Shown one piece after another: positions 22,494-31,541 of a stretch of DNA of 41,215 nt. The stretch spans positions 1 through 41,215 of the forward strand of contig JAAPAO010000306.1 in the NCBI GenBank assembly GCA_013115145.1, given 5' to 3'. Every line of letters begins with the position of its first letter. The stretch's first letter is position 1. A program made the position numbers and the translations under genes. This stretch comes from Perkinsus chesapeaki. Its lineage: Eukaryota > Perkinsozoa > Perkinsida > Perkinsidae. The notes beneath the pieces are model-generated. The model was not told the DNA's origin and did no database searches. It was given only the letters and a program-made list of their open reading frames with translations.

Positions 22494-24034
22494 TTAATGA
22501 TTTAGGATGGTATTCCATCTGTTGGACCAAAAGTCATCTTGATAAGGTTTATCATAACTACTACCAAATAGTGGTGGATGATACCTAATGATAATAATAA
22601 ATAGGAAGGGATAAGAGGGGATTACCAATAATTAACAGCAAGATGCCCAACATCATCATTGGATTGTTGTTTGGTTGAATATGATATAACTTCATGAAAG
22701 TAGCTGGCAGGAAGATAAAGCATATCACCAGGCAACAGTTCTATTTCAATATATTTACTATAAGTATTATCAATAGATGGATTTGTGTTATGTAAACCTA
22801 ATATAAATAATATCATAATATTTTATAATATTATATTACAGAAATGCAATGGTCCTGCTGCTACTGCTGCTGCTGTATTGTTATTATCGACATCATCATT
22901 AGTATCATCATTAACTCTAACCTTTTTACTAACAGGCTCCTCCTCCTCGTCATCCTCCTCTTCATCATCAATATCATCAGCATCAGCAATAGCAATATTC
23001 AATAGTTTATCCAATTCATTATCATCTTCCTCTTCATTATTATTATTCATATTCATTATTAGATTTTGTCTTACCTAATCATCATCAATCTAATTATATA
23101 TTATTAAATATGACTATTAATACTTACCACATCAACCTCTCTAGCACCATCTTGTCTAACACTATATTTATTATTATTTAATTTATGACAGTTATAACAT
23201 ATCAAACCATTATCTAATATAACAGTATTATTATTATTATCATTAGTTGTTCCATTAGTATCCAATCCTTTAACTAATCCATCTGGACTATATATTCTAA
23301 ATATCTTCCTTCCTCTTAATAACATATATATATTATCATGATAATCATGATGTAATCCAGTACTACTACCATTTTTAGCATCACCAAACCACATATTAAC
23401 TTGATATTGTATTAGATTAGTATCCTTTAAAGGTGCTGGATGTAATGGTATCTAAATAATATTATTAGATAATAATAATTAATACCAATTATTATTAATA
23501 CCAGATTATTCTCTATTAATTTATCAATATGTGATCCCATTCTTTTAATAGGTCCATTATCCTCTTCAGTTAATGGTATATCTTGTGTTGTCATATAAAC
23601 CTTACTTGTAGCAACTCTATTAATGAATTCTTTAAATGTTATATGTAGTCTCTTATCATCACTCCAATCAGTCTTACCAAAACTATCATTTTCATCTAAT
23701 AATATTAATCCTACTTAATCTTATATTATTAATACCTTTCCTTTCCTCTGCAGTAACCATCTCATTACCAGCTACTTTAATCATATTATCGTTAGACATT
23801 AATTTAATATACTCCTTTGCCTTACCACGAATGACACATGGTTTTCCTATAAAACATATAATAACAACAACAACAGCATACATTACTTTGTGCTATATAT
23901 TTATTCCAAAATGCTTTAGTATCATCATCATGATCACAATCTTCTTCTTTTATCTCATCAACTACTTTATTATTATTCTGTAAAGTAGATGGGCCCTTGT
24001 ATTGACATGGTAGTAGTTTTGTTTCTTTAGACAT
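22494..24034 (-). CDS. JmjC/cupin_8 Fe(II)-2-oxoglutarate oxygenase, 7 exons
   Basis: Exons 23887-24034, 23736-23846, 23502-23695, 23128-23451, 22840-23074, 22626-22797 and 22494-22584 join in frame to 424 residues. The N-terminal KPCVIRG block is usual for cupin_8 proteins. The metal triad is visible: the HxD pair lies in TGLHHDYHDNIYMLLRGRK and the distal His in LLPGDMLYLPASYFHEV. The domain ends with AVNYWYHPP and a conserved Trp/Asn-rich tail. JmjC/cupin_8 enzymes hydroxylate or demethylate proteins, or modify tRNA. An acidic Asn/Asp/Glu-rich insertion of about 75 residues separates the two halves of the metal site. The last exon is only about 90 nt from the presumed end of the convergent CCDC40-like gene. 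Confidence 0.85.
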
Positions 24035-24206
24035 GGTTGATATTTATGGTAGTAGTAGTTTGATATTCCTTAATGTACTTGTACTACTATAAATAAACTC
24101 AATAACAATAATAATAATACTTGTTAATATTTATTAACAGTAACATATAGGAATATGAACAATAATAATATAAATAATACATAGTAAAGAGTAACTAACA
24201 GTATCA
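24035..24206. other. Short spacer between Nudix-IP6K stop and JmjC start
   Basis: Only 172 nt separate the stop of one minus gene from the start of the next. They must hold the polyadenylation region of the first and the promoter or acceptor of the second. Confidence 0.5.
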
Positions 24207-26533
24207 TTAACAAGTAGGAATAACAGTAGTCTTATTATTGTCAGCAGCGGCAGCAGCCAAGGGAGTTGTTGTTGTTATTCCTTCTATTGTTGGCGTTGTA
24301 GATGATGAGGATGAGGATGGTGTAGATGACGGGTTAATATTACTTGATGATGAGGATGGTGGTATTGCTTGTTGTTGTTGCTTTTGTTGTTGTTTAGATG
24401 ATAATGTTTCTACTACTTCATTCAATTCAGCATCCTAAAATATACAATACTATATAATAATAATGATTGTTATTATTATTACCTGTATTGATGGATCTGG
24501 TGGTTGTGTTAGATTAGGTTCTACCATAGTAGCATATATCTCATCAATAGTATCCTCATTAACTCCACTTTCCAAAGGTATATTTCGTAAATATACAATT
24601 AGATTACGAATACCCGTTGAATACTCCTCATCTGGACCACTACTTGATGGTAACTAATAATAATTATTATTACCATCATTACAGACTATTAATAATAACT
24701 CTTTTATTATTACTATTGAGGTATGGGCAAAATCAATCATTTTAACAGTACCATTTCTTTGATCTGTACTTTCAGCATCAAATACAAATAATAAACTACC
24801 AGACCAGAATCGGAAACCGTTTAGATTTTGTAATATCTAATAATAATAACAATAATACCCTCCCCCCCCTAACGTATTAATCAATACTATTATTATTACT
24901 ACCCCAAGTAATCGTTCCAGTTTATCAACTAATCTTTTGATAAGTGTCTTTTTACAACATTCATCAACCGAATCAAAGAATGTATTAATAGTTTGAAAGA
25001 CTCCTTGCTCTGATTGTTTCCTTCCATAATATTTATTATAATAAACCCTTTCACCACTTATTCTGTCATATAATTGTACACCACACATACGGAAGGCAAG
25101 GCTGTGACTTGTTGTTTGCCTTGATTTCTTTATTTTACTTTCCATTTTAGCTTTTGATAAACCATATCTTACTGCTCTTTGTTTAGCCCCCATCTTTAAA
25201 TCTAATATACCTAATAATAACAATGTTATTATTATTACCTATATAAATAATATACGGTTAGTCTTTCATTATTACATGGTGTCTTCATTCCATGCGCTAA
25301 ATCTTCCAATACAACCTATATATTAATAACTATTATTACTATTATAACTAATGATTACATATTTCATCCTTTCATCCTTCTCTACCCTATAACCAGCAGC
25401 AGCTCCTCTATCTATTGTTATTGTATTATCATTATTGTTATTACTATTATCATCAACAACAACACCATCATTATTAATATTATCATCATTGTCTCCTTCT
25501 CCTCCTGCTCCTACCCCTTCTAGTTCCCCTTCATCTTTATCCTTCTCATTATCCTCTTCTTTATCTTCGCCTACTACTACATCCTCTTCTTCCTCTTCCT
25601 TTCCTTCATCTTCCTCTTCTTGTGTATAACCTCTATTATATTTTACTCCTCCTTTCCTTTTGCCATGATGTGCAGCAGCAGCTGCTGCCGCTACTGCTGC
25701 TACTGCCTCTTCCCTTTTCCTTCTTGACTTCTCTCTTTCTCTATCTATTTGTTCGTGTAATCTATGTTGTTCTTCTTCCCCTTCTTCCTCTATTTTCCTT
25801 ATCTTTTCCTCTTGTGCCCCTTTAGCTGCCTCTATAGATGCCCGTGGCTCTACTGCCCCTAATGGTGGTATTGGTCTTCTTGTTCTTGTTGATGGTGTAA
25901 TATCATATAATAATGTCGGACATGATGACCTCCTTCTTGCATGTGGTGATGAGGATGATGATGTAGAACATGGTGAGCTTGATGATGATGGTATGATCCC
26001 ACCAACCTCTTCACTATTAACATTGGTTCTTGGACTACCACTACTTGTTCTTCTTATTGATGATGGCTGTATGACACTCTGCTGCTGCTGCTGTTCCTCC
26101 TCTTGCTGCTGCTGCTGCTGCTGTTGTTGTTGTTCTTCTTCTTGTCTATTTCCTTTAGTAGTAAGATTAACCTATCAATAATCCCCTCCCCCCTCCTCCT
26201 CCTTTCTCCTTTACTATTACCTCTCCATAACATCTAGGTGTAAACCGTAATAGTTTAGGGCATCTTTCCGGTATTATACTTGAATAAAAGTGATATTCAT
26301 CAGGATTACATGGTTTTAATACCTATACCAATAAAATAATGATGACAACTATGCATAAATACCAAGTACATGACGACGACGAGGAGGAGGAAGAAGACGA
26401 AGATGATGAGGAGGACAGAAATATTATATGTTATAATAGTCATGAACCCCATTAACGCCATCATTTTATTATTATCTATCAGTAGTAAAGTGAGCCAGTA
26501 GTCCGATGTTGTTATTTAGTTAAGTAACAGTTC

Positions 26534-26577
<44 letters not shown>

Positions 26578-29441
26578 TTGTTACTATTATTACTACCAGA
26601 TATGGTGAATTTTGTGGTTTAACAAATCTAGTATGTCCTCCAACTTGTAAACCATATACAGTTAGTTGTTGACCAACTAATGATGATGTTGATGCATCTT
26701 CTTCCTCCTCCTCTTCTTCCTGTTCCTGCTGCTGCTCTTCTTGCTTATGGTTATCTTCTTTATTATCCCCGCCACCACCAGGCACCATCGGCACCCCTTC
26801 ATTCATTTTGCTCCTCTTCTCACCCATATCTAGTTTATCTCCCTTAAGTATATCATTATTATCATCTCCTTCTTTTTTAATGGCCTCCTTATCTTTACTA
26901 CTTCGTCCTCCTCCTCCTACTCTACTACTATTATCATCCTCTTCCCTTATTCGTTCCCCTCCTCCTCCTTCTTGTCCATTATGCTGTATTATATTAGTAT
27001 TATTAACTTCTCCTTCTTTATGTTGTAGTATGGTTATCTATACTCATAGTAATAACACATTATTATCATTCCCCTTACCTCTTCCTCCTCTTCCTGCTGC
27101 TGCTGCTCTTCCATTGATGATGCTTTTGGATAATGAGGATGCTCTATTGGCCCTATTGGTACTAATGTAAGCATCTTGGTTCCTCCGCCTCCACTGCCGC
27201 CTGGGGGAGCTGGTGATGTTGTAGATGATGATGATGATGAGGAGCAGGATGATGATGATGATGAGATATTATTATTTAATTTCTAGATAGGATATGATTA
27301 CTATTAATATCTTACACTGTACCACCTCTTTACTACCTTAACAACAACCTTATCATCTGACATTGATGTTATATCATCATTCTCATTCTTTATTAAATAA
27401 TCCCTTCTTATAGGTGATGATGACGATGACGAGATTTGTCCTTCATCTTTTCCTTCCTTCTCTTTATATATTATATTATCCTTCTCTTCCTCCTCCTTCT
27501 CCTTCTGTACTATACCCCCACTACTACTACTATCATCATCATCATCTTCATTCTCCTCCATTATAACAGCTACTGCAGTAGTATGTGCTCTCCTTCTCCT
27601 TCCCTTTATTATCTCTCCATCACCACCACCACTACAACAAGCATCCTTCTCCTTCTCTTCTTCTAATAATGCAGCACTACTCTGCCATTGTACTGGCATT
27701 AAATGTCCCCCTAATTGCTCAGCTACTGTTGTTGTTGTCTTATGTCTACATATAACCCCTTTTGCTAATAACCGTCTACGGTAATATCGACACCTTTTAC
27801 AATTACACTCCAACCTCCTATCCAACCGCAGCCGCCGCCGCAGCCGCCCTGCCTGCTGCTCAGAATGCTGAGACTGCTGATGCTTACTATCATTATTATA
27901 TGGTAATAATGATCTTCCTGCTGCCATCGCTTCCGCCTCCCCCGTCGGCAACTTTTCATTATCTATTATACTAGTATCTCTTTCCTCATTCTCCTTCTCC
28001 TCTTCTCCCTCTTCACCATCCTTACCCTCTCCTTCATGTAATGCTGCTATACACTCAATATCATCATCATCGTCTTCATCATCATCTTCATCAAATTCAC
28101 CATCTAATATATCATCTATAGTATATGAATCTGAGTCCATTTCATCATACTCATAATCATATATATAATCACCACCACCAACACTAGTATTCAGCAGAGT
28201 AGTGGTATCTTTATCCCCTCCTTCAAAACCACCACCGCCTCCTCCACCACCCTCATTTTCTTTTACTGCTGCTACTGCTGCCTGGTCTATACCATCCCTA
28301 GTGTCATCATCATCACCATCTACTGCTGCTGCTGCCTTTACTTCCTCTTCCCCTACTACTTCCTCCTCTTCTTTTATATTACCATCTTGCATGCCATCTA
28401 TAGTGATTACCAATTTACTATCATCATTATCCTCAACCACCCCCTTCTGTTGTTGCCCAGATCCTCCTCCTCCTCCTCCTCTAGATCCCACTACAGGAGA
28501 GTGAGGATGACCATGTTGTGCATAAGCCTAATAATAATACCATCACTTCTCCATGTTAATGTATCACTATTGTATATTACATTAGCAGCCATATGTAATG
28601 CTAACCTATAATGTGGTTTCTTTTTACCCAATAATGATAATGCTCTTGATACACTACACCACATTCTCTCACGGAATTCACACTAACAATAATAATAATA
28701 AACAGCAGGTAGTAATAATCTAATAACCATTATTATTACCTCTCTCCATGATGATAATATATTACTACATTGCGCTAAGAATAATCTAGTTACTGTAGGT
28801 TGTCCAGTCTTAGTTGATGATTTAAACCATCCTAGATCCCATAATACTTTACATTCAACACCAGCTTCTTCAACAGTCTCTCTAACTGCTGCTGTCTCTA
28901 AATCTTCATCAAATGTTTCAACTTTACCAGATGGTATTGTATGTGTCATTCTATCAGAACCATGTCTTATGGAATTAACTACTAATATATTAGTACCAGA
29001 TTCATCATATACCACACAACCAGCTCTTAATTTATATTCTTTACTAGGTGACCATACTTCTGGATCTGCATAATGTGTAGTTGTTATATCATTATCACTA
29101 TTATATCCAATATCGTGATGATTATTATTATTATGATGATGGTTGTTATCTACTCTCATAGCTGGTTCTTCACGTAGCTCATATTGTTGATAACAGCATG
29201 TATTAGATGCTATTGATTTATCATCATTATTATCTTCATTATTATCTTCCGAATAAGATGATGATGATATCGAATCATAGTCATCATCACCAGAAGTAGA
29301 GGAGGTGGAGGAAGGAGAAGGAAGTGGTGTATTGGAGGTATAATGAGGTATAATATTATTAGTAGTAACAGAAGAAGAAGACGACGACATGATAATAAAT
29401 AATAAAACAACAACTACAGCTAACATCATCATTAAACTCAT
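24207..29441 (-). CDS. Nudix (DIPP-type)-IP6K fusion, inositol pyrophosphate hydrolase and kinase
   Basis: Twelve exons (28740-29441, 28581-28682, 27316-28527, 27079-27282, 26597-27037, 26221-26322, 25359-26171, 25276-25315, 24903-25210, 24714-24836, 24483-24653, 24207-24434) give one uninterrupted frame of 1481 residues through GT-AG introns of 33-274 nt. Residues 137-268 are a Nudix hydrolase of diphosphoinositol-phosphatase type: NSIRH, Nudix box from G172 to V195 with RETVEEAGV, WRE...RERMW helix. Residues 872-1406 are an inositol-polyphosphate kinase: VGGHTRFVKP, LKPCNPDE, VVLEDL, PCILDLKMG (D1209, K1211), NKYYGR (1264-1269), SLL and MIDFAHT (D1343). A 600-residue acidic linker separates them, and a 271-residue Gln/Ser/Glu-rich exon splits the kinase lobes. 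The hydrophobic first 17 residues are doubtful; Met18 is an alternative start. Predicted to make and break inositol pyrophosphates. Confidence 0.85.
26535..26577 (+). repeat. AGT trinucleotide microsatellite in an IP6K intron
   Basis: About fourteen AGT units (ACT on the coding strand) inside the 274-nt intron between the exon ending GHTRFVKPQNSPYL and the one starting VLKPCNPDE. The longest pure microsatellite I noticed in the window. Confidence 0.9.
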
Positions 29442-29576
29442 AAGCCAGATAAGATAAGCTTTAGTGGCGTCACGGCTGTATAAGTAGTAAAGACGATCTT
29501 ATTAATACAATATTGTAGAGGAATCCCCTCGGCTTGTCTAATCCGTGTTGGTGTGAGAGAGAGATCTTCGGCCGGT

Positions 29577-29613
29577 GGTCCCAACGTATGTACTTTTCGG
29601 TCCCAACGTATGT
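29577..29613 (+). repeat. Direct repeat, 15 bp, two copies
   Basis: GGTCCCAACGTATGT occurs at 29577-29591 and again at 29599-29613, a 22-bp period. Function unknown; it lies near the likely leader of the outer retroelement. Confidence 0.8.
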
Positions 29614-29646
29614 GCGCGGGAGTGGCGCTTCTGCCTAAGCCTGAAC

Positions 29647-29663
29647 GCGGGCCTTCGGCCCGC
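29647..29663 (+). terminator. GC-rich hairpin followed by T run
   Basis: GCGGGCC-TTC-GGCCCGC is a perfect 7-bp stem with a 3-nt loop, followed by TTTT. It resembles a pol III-type or structured 3' end but has no gene directly upstream, so the role is uncertain. Confidence 0.35.
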
Positions 29664-29717
29664 TTTTACTTACTATGGTCATGACACATCCCTAGAGGGG
29701 TGGGCCATGGATGGCCT

Positions 29718-29806
29718 AACTTAGATCGTGTCAGGGTCAGCCTATATAGCCTACCGAGTGAGCTGTACCAGTGATCCCGGGCTCGTTCCCTGGCTAAGGT
29801 ATTTTT
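29718..29806 (+). other. tRNA-like sequence with T arm and acceptor-like pairing
   Basis: CCGGG-CTCGTTC-CCTGG forms a T-arm-like hairpin. CTAAGGT after it pairs in 6 of 7 positions with AACTTAG upstream, and a T run follows. I could not fit a standard D arm or a 7-nt anticodon loop, so this is at best a tRNA-derived element. Confidence 0.3.
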
Positions 29807-29862
29807 CCCGTATTTTTCACAGCAGCGCTCGCCCAGGAGCAATTAGGTGTGGCATGTACTTT

Positions 29863-29975
29863 CACGCGCCCCAAAATTACTCGCAGCGCCCCTAAATTTC
29901 TCGCACTGCCCCTAAATTGCTTCTTTTGCCCCTAAATCTCTTAAGAATGCCACGAATCTCTTGATACGCTAAATT
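29863..29975 (+). repeat. Degenerate 20-bp tandem repeats (CGCCCCTAAATTTCTCGCA type)
   Basis: About five imperfect units in a row with the core GCCCCTAAAT and a period of 20-21 bp, decaying toward the right end. They lie upstream of the outer retroelement's gag. Confidence 0.7.
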
Positions 29976-30412
29976 AAGACTGTGTGAAACAGCTAGTTGC
30001 TATTTTCGATGCTTTGATAATTACATGGAGCAGTGTGGAAAAATGTGCACGTGGCTGGCTACATCTGTAGTCGAGCTTGAGGAAAATTTGAGAAAAAGAT
30101 GGGAAATACCCAGCCAAAAACACGCTTTTTGACCATAAGTCCCGTATAAAACGGAGAGGAAATCCAGCTCACAAGCCCCCATCGGTTGAGGAAGAAGCCG
30201 AACAGATATTCCCACACTGACATGGAGTCGTAGTGTAGAGGAATACCCCTCTATTATGATATCACTCCCCAATGATGATAACACAACTTTATATTAGTTT
30301 TAAGTTTATATGATGATCCAGATGACACTAAGTATTACTAAGTATGTACAGGCTTATATCAGCGCATTATTAATCTTTGTTGTAGTAGCGCTCGCCTCAT
30401 TAGCTACATGGA

Positions 30413-31174
30413 TTGATCGATGAGAGACGGAGACGTAGATATCTCCGTGATTTTTATCCATTACACTATAATACTGTATCAGCAAATATGCCCGTGTTGG
30501 ATTCTACGGAAAGTACGGACGCAAGGCGATTCATATTATCAAACTTGGGGGCTGTGCCGAGAAATCGCCTGATATCTGCTGTGAGAAGCATGGAGAAGGC
30601 CATTAACGAGAACAGAAGCTTCAGTTATTTGAGCCGACTCGAGAGCATCGGGGAGGCCATAGAAACAAGTCTGGTGGAAAACGACACTTTTAAGAAGGAT
30701 GTCCAAGAAGCGTCCGATGGTTCTATCCTGGCTTAGCTATGGTTATCTGGTTTGGAGTGGGTTTATGATGAATTGGTTTATCCGTACCCCGAAGAGAAAA
30801 TGGTCCTCGGGGAGGAAAACGCCGGGGGATGGTTGCGTCCATCTTTGATGTGGGCAGTAGCTAATACCGGCACAAAAACAGACGGAGGGGAGACTCTGCG
30901 TGGTCGTCGAGAACTATGTGCTAAGGTTCAGGCAGCGGTGACAGTGTATAGGCATGTCATGGAGACGGCTTCTCAAAGAGACCTGAGGAACACCGACTCG
31001 GTGACCACCAAGAGCGAGCCCAGACTCCAGAACCTCCGAAAACCGGCTGACATCACGGCGGAGGACACGGCGTACTACAGAGCCAGTCAACGGGCAGAGC
31101 AGCTAACCAAATCTTGCGGTGTTGGTACCTTTGATGGTGACTGTGATAACTATATATCTTTCATTACTGAGCTT
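30413..31174 (+). pseudogene. gag of the outer retrotransposon, N-terminal part, with in-frame TAG
   Basis: Two open stretches, 30413-30733 and 30752-31174, lie in the same frame and are separated by a TAG at 30734-30736. The flanking codons on both sides read smoothly, so this is either a nonsense mutation or a readthrough site. The segment is helical, ends with a GVGTFDGDCDNYISFI block typical of the start of a gypsy gag capsid domain, and is cut by the left LTR of the nested element at 31175. Confidence 0.6.
31171..31174. other. Left target-site duplication of nested element (GCTT)
   Basis: GCTT directly precedes the left LTR and recurs at 37040-37043 right after the right LTR, as expected from staggered integration. 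Confidence 0.85.
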
Positions 31175-31390
31175 TGTCGCGATTTACCAACGCGGTAGGA
31201 GTGTAGATGAATAACGCCTCGGGTAGAGGTAAAAAAAGGTGTTTGAAACTCTCCTAATCTATGAGTACAACGTCACGCTGGGATAGCGTCACGTCACGTG
31301 ACGCGCCACGGCGTGCTTTAGATGGCGCGGCTCTATAAAAGGAGCGTCACGGCGCGTGACACCGTCTACTTGCTGAGTTTAATCAGCACA
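31175..31390 (-). repeat. 3' LTR of nested element (left copy)
   Basis: Identical to 36824-37039 except for one base (T here, C at the matching place on the right, near 31243). Contains several GCGTCACG-type motifs, a CACGTG palindrome and a TATAAAA read on the + strand. Confidence 0.95.
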
Positions 31391-31541
31391 TCCTCCCAAC
31401 CACAGGGCTGGTTAAAAACAGAGCCAATAAAAACTCCTAATACGGAGACAGAATAGCAGATAAAATGAACGAATGAATGAGATACCTAGTATAGGCCACA
31501 ATGGCTGGAGGAGGAGAACACAAAAAGGGCAAGCTGGATGA

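Larger units (their letters stand above)
29442..30412. other. Non-coding border between gene island and outer retroelement
   Basis: GC content rises here. It should contain the promoter of the Nudix-IP6K gene and the 5' LTR/leader of the outer element, whose exact start cannot be set because its other LTR is not in the window. The minus frame 30021-30284 has no family features. Confidence 0.4.

Noticed and set aside
23711-23735. A 25-nt intron in the JmjC gene
   Set aside because: The next AG, 15 nt further on, gives a 40-nt intron in the same frame and matches the length of the other introns, so the 25-nt version is the less likely choice.
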